Assembly: GCA_022315425.1 (NCBI GenBank)
Contig: JAIUPT010000042.1
Coordinates: 744,001 to 808,000 of the forward strand
Direction of reading: 5' to 3'
Length of the DNA stretch: 64,000 bases
Source: Pseudevernia furfuracea
Lineage: Eukaryota > Ascomycota > Lecanoromycetes > Lecanorales > Parmeliaceae
The notes under the pieces were generated by a model. That model searched no databases and was not told the origin of the DNA. It saw only the letters and a program-made list of their open reading frames with translations. Below are positions 51,362 to 63,100 of this stretch, piece by piece. Both the position numbers and the translations under genes were made by a program. Numbering within the stretch: position 1 is the stretch's first letter; every line of letters starts with the position of its first letter.

Positions 51362-54300
51362 TTAAGGACTAGGCGTCCCCTCTTCATACCTGGGCTCATC
51401 GTCCGTTTCACCCCTCCACCCCGGTGTCTCCGGCTGCCCACTAAACGGCGTCGGCGCATCCCCACTGAACTTTGGGGTCGGCGCCCCTCCTATCGCCGCA
51501 GGCGTACTGCCAGCATACCCATTACTCGGATGTGCCGCCGGCGTCGGCGCTGTCGTAAAATCCTTCCCGGGTGTAGGCGCATCGTAGGGTCTTGAGTCTT
51601 GAGGAGTGGGGTAGGATGGAGCAGGTGAGCGGCCATAAGAGGGTTCGTGAGCGGGTGTGCGGGAGGAGAAGGGGTCCTGTGAGTAGGAAGAAGATGTGGC
51701 GGTAGGGTTCCAGGCTGGGGTGCGGCTACCTCCTCCTGAAGCACCGCCATAGGATGTGGAGCCGCCATAGGGGTTGATGGTGCGGCTGCCATCGGCGTAG
51801 GGGTTGACTGTTCGAGAGCCATCGCCGCCGGTGTTGTAGGCGGGCGTGCGACCACCGCCGTTGGAGCTCACGGCGTCTTGGCGCCACATGGGGGTTCGGG
51901 CCGTTGAGGCGTTAGCGGACCAAGCTGGTGCTGGGAGATGTTAGTCGGGGAAGAGAAAATGGGGGTGTGGGACATACTTCGAGCTGATGAAGCACCTGCT
52001 CCCCACGCTGGCGTACGGCCGCCTGTTGCCATTGGCACAGGAGTGCGGCCACCTTGCCAATGGGGCTCTCTTCCTGGAGTGGCACCGCCCATATTGCCTG
52101 CATATCCACCACGACCACCGCCGCCTCTTCCCCGTGCTCCAGCGAAGCGTGTGTAGTCGATGCTCTGTCCAGTCAAAGGGCTGCGGAATGTCAGTTATAT
52201 TCATCAGGTCGGAAAGTAACACATACTCTTTGAATCCAAGAGTATCCTTGGGCACAGTAATGGTCTTGCCTTTGGTGTGCAACTCCACTCGTGCTTCGAG
52301 ATCCGTGGTATCCTTGACAATGCCAAGTAAACCTTTGTACGGTCCTTTTCGAATAGTGACAGTTTGATCCAAAGCACGATCTCGTCCAAAATTCTTGGGA
52401 GGTGCCATTGCTCCATTGCCGTTCGCGCCGTTCCTCATCAATGCAGGATTCATCTTGTTGAGATCCGGTCCGGCAGTACCACCCTGGGCAACTCGGCCAC
52501 CCTTAGCTGCCACAGTAGCGACATTGCTAGCTCTGACCACAGAGATACCAGAGTTCTCGGTCTGCTCCCGGTTATGCAGGAAGAGAAACGACCGATAAAT
52601 GTGTAGAATGACACCCTGTTTCGACTCACCACCAATCTCACGGACAGTATCATCAGTTCGTATTTCGGATCCGTTTCGGTCTGTAGCAACTGCGTGTCGT
52701 CTTTTCTCGATTTTGTTAGAGATCTGCGAAGGCATGATGGATCTCGTAGACCCGTTTTGATCTAAGACGCGCAACGACTCTCGATCCACCTTTGTCACGC
52801 AGCCCACTGTTGCAGGATCAAGCTGTACTAGGTCGTGTATGTCATACCTTCCTAGACCCCCTGCAACACCAGTGTCACTTGCCTCCCTCAAGTCTTTACT
52901 AAAGACTGTTATTTCTTGCATGCTTAGATCACTCAAAAGTGTGACAGTATCGTTCTTGATGGTGACTACCATGCCAACCTCATCTCGATAGCGACTGCCA
53001 CCGATGACCTTGACATGATCACCCTCGTTGAAACGTTTGCGAAGACCTTTGACAGGCACCTCTATGCTCTGACCACGAAGTTCTCCATCTGTCACAGCGA
53101 TGGTCACAATGTCACCACGCACTGCAACAGCTTTCCCACTAACGCCTTGTTGTTCGCCTTCGTAGACCTCGACCACGTCGCCCGGGAGGTAGTTCTCATT
53201 AGAGGTGCCTTTTTTCAATGTTGCAGCCAAAGCTGAAAGATCCAGATTCTCTGTACCGTCCTCCGCGCCTGCTGTGAATCTAGTGACTTCCTCGAGGGTA
53301 GGATTGACATTTTCTGTGGTCAGATGTTGAATCCTGAAATCTTTGATTAAGAAACCACTGATGTACGTCTCACTCAGATATTGCCAGTGTTTCTTGTCGA
53401 AGGTAGACATTTGTTGGAGAAACTTCAAATGCTTTTTCTTCGCCTCAACATCACTGAAAAGCCGAGGTGGAGGTCGGGTTGCCGGATTGTTAAGGCCCAT
53501 AGCGTTCTGTCTCTTCCGTTTCTGTGCCTCTCCTTTTATACCACCATCAACCATAGGCGCGTTGTTATCCTCAGCCTGTCCGTAGTCAAGTCGAGGAACG
53601 ATTCGTAGTGACGCCGTAAGCCCATTAGTCTCCACCTCGTCGATCTGTGCCAGGTCACCTGCATATTTTCCGCGCTTTATTCTAACATAGCCACCAGGAA
53701 CCAGGGATTCGCTTTTGGTGACTCGTAGAAGGTCCGGCATTTCCTTGATGGGAACCATGACAATCGAGGTCCTGGGGTACACATTCATGATGCCCTCAAG
53801 AGCCGCATGTATATCGGCCTGCCTCCTGGCTTCAACGTAGATATAGCCAAGCATAGTTCCACCACGCTCGAATGCAGAGATGATTGGCATTGGGTTTTTA
53901 GTGCCAGCCCTTTCCTCTATTCTCTTTGTGAGGGCAAAGACGATCTCACGTTCTTTTGACGGCTTGCATTTCACGCCCCATATGCTCGGATCATCCACGC
54001 TTGGTAGTAGAAGGCGCTTCGGAACCGTGACTGCGTCTGCATTAGTAGCCGTTCTTCGCCCGTATTTTTCTCTCAGTAGCTGGGCCTGTTTCTCTGCATC
54101 CATCTGCTGGGCCCTCTCCCGCTGCCGGTCAAGCTCTCTGTGCCGCCTATCATCGGTTTCTGCACCGTCTGGGAGATCAGCGACGTCGTCTGGATGTGTC
54201 TCGGCAATGAAGGGATCCGCCTGATCCCCCTCGTCTTCCTCGTCCCCTTCATCTTCCTCATCGACCTCGGCCTCGACATCAAGGAATTGGTTGCGAGGGT

Positions 54301-54773
54301 CCCGACGTGCTCGCTTTCGTGGCCGGCCCTGGACGAAATGTGAGCTAAACCCAGCCCCATATGAGAGAATGAAAGCCTACGGAAATAGCTTCCTCTTCGT
54401 CCTCTTCCTCTTCCTCTTCTTCTTCCTCCTCTTCGTCCTCGTCGTCACCGCCTTGTTCTGCAGCATTCAGCCTACCAGCACCGCTTCCTTTCTTGCCTTC
54501 TTCTTCTTCGTCTGCAGACCCTCTTGAACCGTGTCCGTTGCTCTGTCGGCCGTTCACTGGTGAGCCCTCCGCATCATCATCCTCGTCCTCATCAGCTTGT
54601 TGTTCCGAAAGGCGCCGCCGTTGCTCAGCACCATTGCCGTTCGTCTTCAGATTGACTTCTTCATCAGAGTCACCAGCAGCATCGTTGTCCGAGTCCTCGG
54701 CGGGTGCTGGGTTAAAGTTGTCATCTTCGGATTCTGAGCCGAAGTCCTCTTCTAGTAGTGCAGCTGATGACAT
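51362..54773 (-). CDS. SPT5: Transcription elongation factor Spt5
   Basis: Four minus-strand exons, 54773-54381, 54328-52227, 52180-51978 and 51930-51362, 3267 nt, 1088 residues. The three introns are 52, 46 and 47 bp. The N-terminus is strongly acidic with a run of Glu near 110-130, then SGRPRKRARRDPRNQFLDVEAEVDEED. The NGN domain (DPSIWGVKCKPSKEREIVFALTKRIEE...FERGGTMLGYIYVEARRQADI) is followed by several KOW motifs (VPGGYVRIKRGKYAGDLAQIDEVE, LPGDVVEVYEGEQQGVSGKAVAVRGD, FNEGDHVKVIGGSRYRDEVGMVV, TVTIRKGPYKGLLGIVKDTTD). Exons 3-4 supply the C-terminal repeat region rich in RTPAW, RTPAY and NPYG units, ending RYEEGTPSP. Spt5 with Spt4 clamps RNA polymerase II and recruits capping and chromatin factors; repeat phosphorylation by Bur1/Cdk9 is the known control. 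A longer in-frame start at 54824 is less likely. Confidence 0.96.
54388..54450 (-). repeat. Coding trinucleotide tract (poly-Glu/Asp) in SPT5 exon 1
   Basis: CTC/CTT/GTC triplets on the plus strand correspond to a run of GAG/GAA/GAC codons on the coding strand. It gives about 20 acidic residues just before intron 1. Confidence 0.8.
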
Positions 54774-55588
54774 GTCGACTTTCTGACAGATGATAGTATA
54801 GAGGATTGATGATCTCTGTGACACTGCGAGTGTGTTAAAATTTTTTCAGTTTGCTTGTATTTACTGAGTTTGAATGCATTCTTGTGAAGCTCCAGTTGAT
54901 TGGTCGACACGAAGAGTTCCGCTCATGGACTAGCTTCCAAATGTCTTAGCATACTCTATCAGCCCTACAAAAATTGACACTTCGTTTGATTCTGTTTCCG
55001 TTCCCACCTACCACCTCATCTGCAGCCACCACAGCTGCGCATATCGAATGACTACTTCAAGATGCTCTGGATCGGTCCGGCATCTGAAACACAGTGACTG
55101 ACTGAACAGGCAACGAGCAAAATGTTCGACTCCGGTTCTCACGCTGTGCCTCTGGGGCAGTGCTCTTCTTCAGCCATGATTTATCACTCGCCCAACGCCC
55201 TCTCAGCCCACCAGCAATGGGCTTTGTAAGTTAGTACTGCCTTAGCGATCCGCAAAATCAATTCCTTCCTCGATGCGGTGCATGATGCATGTTGCCGTTC
55301 ACTGTAGCAACAGGTTCGTGGCTTGGTAAGAGACGTAGCTGCGGCCAATCGAAGGATCGAATGTGGTTTGGGTTCGCTGGCTAAACTGCGCGGTATGGTC
55401 TAACTCATAGTTGAAGAATATCTAAAGGCTTCGCTTTTCCCCACTCCTGCGGCCCCTGGCATTTGCGGAGGATGCGAACTTTGTGCCTTGCTATATTACA
55501 CTTTCGAACTTTGGCAGTGCTGCTCCCAATGAGGCTTTGCTAACATCCTTCTCTCTGCTTACATATAGAAGTATCGACTGTCTGCCTA
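54774..55588. promoter_or_regulatory. Divergent promoter region, SPT5 / hypothetical gene
   Basis: 815 bp between divergent starts. AAAATTTTTT near 54837-54846 is the only conspicuous A/T block. No specific factor site is claimed. Confidence 0.35.
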
Positions 55589-56296
55589 ATGCCTCTATCT
55601 CCTCCGATCTATCTATCATCTTGTCACTATATTAATATGTCATCGGCTACCATCCCTCTGTGCGCTTGCGAGGCAACGGTGCCACAAAGCCACAGCCGAT
55701 CGTCCAATTTTTTGAAAAGCCTAGTGCATAGACCTCGTGTCAAATCACTGTCACCCACACGTCCCGAGAATGTCGGGAGTGCTCTTGATGCCTTCCACAA
55801 ACCAGGTTCAAACGGTCAAGCCTGCACAGTTTGTGCCAAATGTTCGCCTCGACCACACTCTTGGGACGTGTCAACACCGTGGAAGCGTCGAGGTCAAACG
55901 CCTGGAATGGACGATTACTTGACCTTGGCCCAACTGGAAGAGTGCCTAGATCGTCAAAACTATTACATAGGCTGCATCGAGGTACCACAGCAAGTTACAC
56001 AATACTCTTTCAGCGAGACTGCAGAGGCTCCGTTGATAGCAAAACACTCTACGGACACCCGACCCTCTCAAATAACCCAAGAAGAATCAGAGCCCATAAT
56101 ACGACTATCGCACCTAGCCAACCAAACCAACCCTGCGATAATAGACGGCGTGACCCACCCCGCTTTCCGAGAGTCTGCTTTGCGGGCTATTCCATCCATC
56201 ATCGTCGATAAGGAGTTACCGCCCATAGAGCCACATTTCGAACCAGACCGACTTGGTGTACCTGTACCTAGTACCAACTGGACATGTGGGAGATAA
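55589..56296 (+). CDS. Hypothetical protein, 235 residues
   Basis: Single exon with no intron signals. An alternative in-frame start at 55637 (MSSATIPLCAC) is equally plausible. The N-terminal third has a CxxC pair (ACTVCAKC). The centre contains MDDYLTLAQLEECLDRQNYYIGCIEVPQQ, which resembles a conserved centre of some fungal hypothetical proteins as I remember them. The C-terminus carries FRESALRAIPSIIVDKELPPIEPHFEPDRLGVPVPS. No signal peptide, membrane span or catalytic motif is visible. The long uninterrupted frame, its divergent placement next to SPT5 and the ordered-looking centre support a real gene, but I cannot name its role. Confidence 0.55.
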   Translation: MPLSPPIYLSSCHYINMSSATIPLCACEATVPQSHSRSSNFLKSLVHRPRVKSLSPTRPENVGSALDAFHKPGSNGQACTVCAKCSPRPHSWDVSTPWKRRGQTPGMDDYLTLAQLEECLDRQNYYIGCIEVPQQVTQYSFSETAEAPLIAKHSTDTRPSQITQEESEPIIRLSHLANQTNPAIIDGVTHPAFRESALRAIPSIIVDKELPPIEPHFEPDRLGVPVPSTNWTCGR

Positions 56297-57805
56297 CGAA
56301 CGCGGTGATCGGGTCAACCATAGCACCACGAAAGGTCTTTGGGCAGTCATTATGTTGATCAATCAGCGAGACCGGTTGGACACTGGCAAATAATCACCAC
56401 TCCCTTTTTTGCGACTATCGATCGCTTAGGAACCCGAGCAAGCTATCGAGAAGGCTCGCTAATATGCGCTTGATTACCTGACGGTCGTGCATGACATGCG
56501 AGCCAAGCAATCACACTGCGCTTGGAGAATTGAGGCGCCTTCAAATCTCCGAGCACGTGGGAAGGCGCGAGTTATCATGCGAGGTTGAGAGCCTCAGAGG
56601 AGGGTCTTCTGAAGTTCTGATGGGACGTACATACCCGTGTGTTGAGAGAGGTTGGAGACATTTCTCTGAAGCAATATTTGGCTCAGGGTCTTGTAGTAGA
56701 TAGGGGGGTTACATATATATAAAATCATCCAAAGACCATTACTTTGTAAACCTCCGCAAATTACGGTCTTTTATCTATTCCGTCACATATAAGGCTACCT
56801 TTTAGTGTGGACCACAACGGATCGTGTGGCGTGGTTGCTCAGTTTACTAATATAGGTAGATTTTTGAATCAACGCCCACCAAACAACTTCCACATCATGA
56901 TGAGTCTGCCTGCTCTTATGAGTGCAGGAAGTACCTAAGCGCATGCAACGTTATGTTGGCTGGAAACACAACCCGGTCCATTGGAGCCAACCGGCGTCAA
57001 GAAGAGCTCGAAGGAGCATCTGTCCAGTTCGAATAGTAATACTACCAGACGCGACTATCCGGCTCATATACATTTCGCATACGATAAGTAAACTCGTACG
57101 GCTCGCCGCATCTCATTTCCCTCGCACGCCCGTTTCTGAGTGTTGAGCAGGCCAATGGCAATTGAGTGTTTTGATGATGAGACGAAGCGCTATGCGCCAG
57201 GCGTCATTAAGCAGAACTCTGTAATAGATGTACTTCCGAAATCTTACTGCATTATTTCCATATTCCATGTATGCAGATGAGAGGCTCTTTTGGCGTACCT
57301 ACCGCAGACGCTTGTTCTGCAGTGCATCATTAATTACATGGTGATGGTGAACCCCATCCTGCAAGCATCTGCATTCTGCAGGTCCTAACGGCGATTTACA
57401 GATCGGAGATGCACCACCATAGCACGCCCGAGCCCATCAACCTTGCTCCCTAAACTTCCTTCTGATTTGATAAGCTTTCTATACCATATCCACACGCGCA
57501 TAGGATCGAGGGGATGCGAAAGTGGGATCATGCGTGTCACCCACCGCCTTTTGTCGGATTGCTTCGCTTCAGTCATTATTTTTCACTTGCGCTCATCAAA
57601 AGCTCCATGACAGATTGGCCTATTTCCCGGTCCACGCTTTTGCTTCACGGAATTTTCATCATCCAGCATCGGCCTTATCCATTGCTTTTTCCCTCCGTTT
57701 CCTTGCTGGACACGGCATCTATGGCGTTTACGTCCGCTTTCCATTCAGCCTTTGATGTAAACGGCAAGGATATCGTTTCATGCTACTCTCCACCACCAGG
57801 GTGCA
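56297..57805. other. Intergenic region, 1.5 kb
   Basis: No recognisable gene. A TATATATAAAA string at about 56715 and a pyrimidine-rich stretch before the next gene are the only visible signals. Confidence 0.5.
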
Positions 57806-59898
57806 ATGAGGCCCTCAAGATGCTTTGTTTGCAATGATACTTTGTATCAGCTCACTCTCGCCCTTCTCCTTCTTTCCTTTGCTATCCCAGACACCTTGGC
57901 TCTGTTGGTGGTTGGAGGCTCTAATTGCACGTCAGCGTGCTTCAGTCCCCTAACTGTCTACAATACGAATGGAAGTGATATTGCCTGTCATGACACCGAT
58001 TACAATAGCACTTCCGTCGGCGTGGACTTTCAGGCATGCGTGTCATGCGAGATTCAAAGCCAGGCAATCCCATTAACAGGAGAACAGAGTGATTTGGGAT
58101 GGGCACTCTGTGAGCTAATCTCCTCCTTTTTATGGACATCTCGATGGAGGACTGATCTTCTTGCTAAATACTAGACAATATGAGATATGCCTTGGATTGG
58201 TGTCTGCTGGACTTTCCTAAGGGTGACAACGAAACAGCGTCAGATCAGTGTGCCACAGCTTGCGGAAGGATATCCAATGCCCTCGAACTCAATATACTCA
58301 ATGCCACAGCCTCGTCTACTTACGACTACTGCCAAGACCCAGAGTTCCTTCCGAACGTTGGAAGCTGTGCGTCGTGTTACAAGGAAGTCCCCAACCAACT
58401 CTATCTATCAAACTGTAAGCATTCTTCCCTCGCAAGATGAAATCGTTGCCCTGATAAGGCGTACCTAGTTCTCAGCACTCTCGAGTATGCATGCCAAAAC
58501 CAGCCTTCGCCCGTGCTACCCTTCCTCGTAAAACCTTCTGACATCTTCACCTACCAACCCCCATCTAATTTCTCCGACCTCGGTGCCACCAGCACTTCTC
58601 CCCATGGTATCTCCCACGACGCCCGGGTCGCCATTGCAATCAGCGTTCCCGTTGGCGTATTTCTCATCTTTTCCTTGCTCCTCGTTTACTTCTATGTCCA
58701 CAGGAACGCTCCCTCGGAATGTCCCCGCCACGGCAACCGCAACTCGAACCGCCAAGCCAACTACAACGAAAAGCACGTATCCAAGTCCACCTCTGGTTGG
58801 AGTAAAACCCCGCCACGGAGAGGCGTCCACTCTCGGAATCATTCGTCCAACACGGCCTCGCACCAAGTTCCCTATCCGGCTCCCTTGAAACCAGCAAAAG
58901 TCGCCGTGCCAGCTCCTCTTCGCACTCGGAATTCCCCAATCCCCTTCTCGAGGAATTACTACCAACCGACCAACTACGGCCTCGAACAACCGTCCAAGCC
59001 TCCACCGCCAGAGACCTATACCCCCGAAATGTTACCCGCGACCAGATACTCGCCCCCACATCCGAACCCCCCCTCGTTGGAACCTCAAAACCCCCGACCC
59101 GGCCCGTCCAAATCCGGTCTCGTCTCTTGGGAGCGCATCGCCATCCAAAACGCCCAGATCCGAGCCGAGCAAGGCCCCAGCCCCAGCCCGATCAGCCCCC
59201 TGACACGCGTCCAGGTGGTGCCCCGGCCACGGAGCCCCAGCCTGCGGAGCACGGGCCCGCGGGCCCGGGAAAGGTTCCCCGTGGCGCCCCGCCCGCCGCA
59301 AGGCGGCGGCGCGTCGGGCGAGGAAAGCCGGAGGCGGCGGGCTTGGGCTCCGCGGAGTCCGGCGCCGGGCGAGCAGAGGCACTCGGCCTTGAGCAGTCCC
59401 ATCTCGCGCGAGGAAACGCACCCGGCGCTGCGGAGCCCGACGTGGAGCGAGGAGATGCGCGCGACGGTGGGGGGGAGCCCCGTCTCCACGGACTACCACC
59501 ACCACCGCGCGCGGGACACCCCCCCGCCGCCTCTCATCCGACACGGCGGCAGCCCGTTCCCGCTCCCGCTCCGCCCGGGCAGCATCTCCCGGCAGAGCAC
59601 GCCGTTCCGGCAGGAACGCCAGGAAGCGCAGGACATGGTCGACGGGCAGGAACGGCAGCGGATGGGGGAGATGGCGGAAGCGGAAGCGGGAGGGGGCGGG
59701 GAGGGGGCGGAGGGTCCGGGCAGCTGGCACGAGGGACCGAGCGCGAGAGCTGATACGCCGCGGCCTGATGACGGGAGGCCGTTGGGGAATCAGAGGGGCG
59801 GCTCCGAGGGGTTCGTGAGGAGTGGGAGTGGGAAAAGCATGGAGCGGGCGGCAAGGAAGGAGGTTAGGTGGAGTAAGGATGTCGATTATGAGGGATGA
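57806..59898 (+). CDS. Cys-rich single-pass membrane protein (fungal LPXTG-domain-like)
   Basis: Three exons, 57806-58109, 58175-58414 and 58469-59898, 657 residues. Introns of 65 and 54 bp join GWALY|NMRYALDWCLLDFP and YLSNF|LSTLEYACQNQP through split codons. A hydrophobic signal segment (about 14-33) leads to an ectodomain with about 14 cysteines and several Asn-X-Ser/Thr sites (CTSACFSPLTVY, DTDYNSTSVGVDFQACVSC, YDYCQDPEFLPNVGSCASCY). One membrane span lies at about 234-256 (AIAISVPVGVFLIFSLLLVYFYV). The remaining 400 residues are a cytosolic Pro/Arg/Gly-rich tail whose DNA is very GC-rich. The ectodomain pattern is common in filamentous fungi and often auto-annotated as LPXTG-domain protein, though no sortase motif is involved. 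A surface sensor role is an inference. Confidence 0.83.
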
Positions 59899-60193
59899 AG
59901 TTGGAGTTGGTCTCGTGTGTAGATATGGTGTTTGACATGGAACGGAACGATGGCTGGATCATAGATTTGGAGTTGTCCGTTTAGATTTTTAGAGCTGCAA
60001 AGCACTTCGACTGCCTCGTACCCTTCCTAGGCGACACAGCCCAACCATACCGCATAAAGAATGGGGATATGGGTGCGTGTATACATTATCATGACATCTA
60101 CAAACATCGCTGATCCACTGATTGGCCGTGTCTTCGGCTCAGTAATTACAATTCAAGGTACCTCCCGCGGTATCCAGCCCTCCCAACCCACGG
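59899..60193. other. Convergent 3' region, surface protein / kelch-BTB gene
   Basis: 295 bp holding both 3' UTRs. Nothing else seen. Confidence 0.35.
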
Positions 60194-63100
60194 CTACGCT
60201 ATGCCTAACCCGACGTCGTTGCCATTCACAGCTCCGTTGCTTCCCAACGCACCGCCCTTACTGACGGTATGTCCCCTCTCCCTCGCCCTCCTGCCTTCCA
60301 TCAGACCCCTCAGACCTCGCTTCTGAAGGCCAACAACACAGCTGATTTCGCCTGCCCACACTTCTTCTGTCCCGACCGCCACTCTCCTTCCATGGGTATT
60401 TCCCCCTACATCACTCTCACTCTCGCTCGCGGCACTGCTACTTATTTCGCTCCCACTGATCTCACTACCAGTATCGTCGCTCTCGCTTTGCTCATTCAAC
60501 CGGGTTCTTGTCCGGCGGCTGCCCGGAAGACGCGTTATGGTCAGGCCTCCTTGCGCAATTTCGTCACTCTCTGCTTCGCCCTCCTTGCTGAAGGCCACGC
60601 CAGTGCCGCGACCACCTCCTGCGGCCATGGCTGCCGCATTGAAGACAGCGGCTGCATTGCGGCCATCGAGCACCTGGTGGAGGCGCTCAACTGTAGCTTC
60701 AAGGAGGCCATCAACGCGATACGGTCGTGCTAGCTGTAGTAAGGAGCAGAGAATTTGAGGAGTACACAAGGGATGATTTGGCCCAGGAAGGGTTGAGGTG
60801 TAGAGATAGTGGACAAGAGCACGGAGAGTGAGGGGGGTATGTGGCAAGTAAAGTTGCCGAGGCCGAGAAGAGGGTGGAAGGGCTTCTGGTTTCGGTGGGT
60901 CGAAAGATCTATTGTTGGTGGATGAACTTGAATTGGCAGTGAGGCTCGAAGGCGCAGCAGAGGCTGTAGTTGTTATGCTAGGAGTTATAGTAATGGATGA
61001 GTGACGAGAGGTGACCGATGCGGGATTGAGAGTGCCTGGACGCAGAGTGCCACCGTCAGAGGAGGAGGACGCGTCGTTTTGGGATGATGAAGATGTCATG
61101 CCTGAACTTTCACGTAGGAGATGAACAAAAAACGGGCCCCATCGGTGTGCAAGGAGGTAAGAATTTACGGGTATACGCTCCTGTCCGATGGCAATCAGAT
61201 CCATGTCAGCCAGGTCTCGAAGGTTCATGGCCATAAGGCCAAGGTCCACCGCAGCGCTGGGAAGTGGACGGCCAGCGGGTGTTTGGTTCTTCAAGACGAC
61301 GGATGGAGGGAGCACGGGGGCGCTGATGGATGGAAAATTTGAAGTTGGCCATGCTCGCCGAGGGTTATCATAGAGGCCAAACGCTTCAAGCTCAACCATG
61401 CAAAGATTCGAGAAATTGATCCGACGGTGGTTGTAGTCTTCTACCAGGCTGCGTTTCCGATTGCCTAGAATCACAAACGTATTCCGCCGTGGCCAGAGGA
61501 CGCCTCTGTTCCAGCTTCCTTGACTGAAAACGCCCCCACCGGCGTCGATACGGCTCCATGTCAAGGTCTTCAGATCAAGAGCCCAAAGAGCATACTCTTG
61601 CTTGGACGAAGTTAGGTACGTTCCACTAACGACGAAATGGTTATCCAAGACCCCGCCGTTAGGAAATCTCAGTCCTGGTGGGGAGAACTGTCCAGTCATG
61701 GGCTTCTCAACAAGTGAGCCGTCTGCCAGTCGAACTTGCAATTCCAACTTGACGTCCAAAAAGTTGTAATTCGAGTAAATCAACATCGATGAGTCGGACT
61801 CTGCTCTATCTGACTTCCTCGCAGCTCCATCTACATCCGCTTCCTGGTCTAGGCCTTTTCCAATCATCGAGGCTGGCATGCTGATGAGAGGAGCAACCAC
61901 GCTGCGGTATGCACCACAACTTCTTCCAAGAGAAGATGTCGCAGTCCATTTGAGACTCCGCAGGTTGAAGACACTAATTTGTTCAATGTAAGTATTGGCG
62001 CTATCTTGACCTCCAACGACGACCATCTCCGCTCCTCCTGTCCCATCTAATGCTACACCTAAGCTCCCTTGGTTCGGCGTTGCAGATGGCGGATTGTGAT
62101 GTATGGCAGAGAGAGGGGCGTTTGCGGAAGTGAAAGTGGCCGACGATGGTAGTACAGCAGCACAGTGTGCGTATCGTCCTTGCGGTGTGTTTGCCGTGGC
62201 TATAGACATCCACCTTCGTGTAGGGGCGTCAAACACGTGGATGTCTGACATGACAATCATCTCAGGTTTCGGATCTATGCCGTTGGCTTGCCCTTGGGAG
62301 GCATTGCCTTGCGATTGAGAAGAGACTGGATTTGCTGGGGACATGCCACCGTAGCAGATGAGCTTCGTGTCGCCCAAGGCACACATGCTATGGAAGTATC
62401 TTGGTGGCGGGGTATCTCCAAAGGTCTCGAGTTTGGTCCAATGGCGGCGTACAAGGTCCAGTTCGTAGAGATCTGAGGTCAGCTGGGGATGCCGTCGAGA
62501 GAGCACACGTCCTCCAAAAACATATAGCTTGTCGCCTAGCACTGTCGTTGTAGCACCAACTAACGCCCGTGGCTCTTTTCCCGTACACTTGCGTACATTG
62601 CAGACTAGACCGGACAAGTTCGTCGTGCCATTTGTTTGTGGTGGTGAGTGATTCCCAGCAGGAGAAGGAGCTATCGATTGGGGTGTTGCGTCGGCGGGTT
62701 GTGGGAGTCTTAGCAGCGCAGAGTCCACCATGGATTGTGCAGCCTGCGGTTGTGCCATTTGGTCCTGGTTCAAGCTGGACTCGCTGCTGCTATTCATATC
62801 TGCCAGGTATGTACTCGAGGAGGGCTTGAACCGTCCAGCATTCAACGAATTTGGCGAACGACCTGGGGCATTGGAGTCTATGGTACTCGTCCGGCTGCCA
62901 CTGGTGGTGGGTCGTGACATATCAGTGAAGAATTGTTCACATGAATGTGGTTTTTGGACCGAAGCTCGTGGAGTGCTATCGGCGCTGTCGGGAGGTGTAG
63001 GCGGGAAGAGGCCCTGAGGCTGAGCGAAAGCGGGTATGACAATTGGGATATGTCGTGGTCTTCGGTATCTCGTTGTCAGCAGTGGTTCCTCCTTTTGCAG

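Noticed and set aside
59032..59730. 232-codon minus-strand frame, plus other long frames in the same place
   Set aside because: It lies opposite the GC-rich tail of the surface protein, where stop codons are scarce on every strand; composition is extreme Arg/Ala/Pro.
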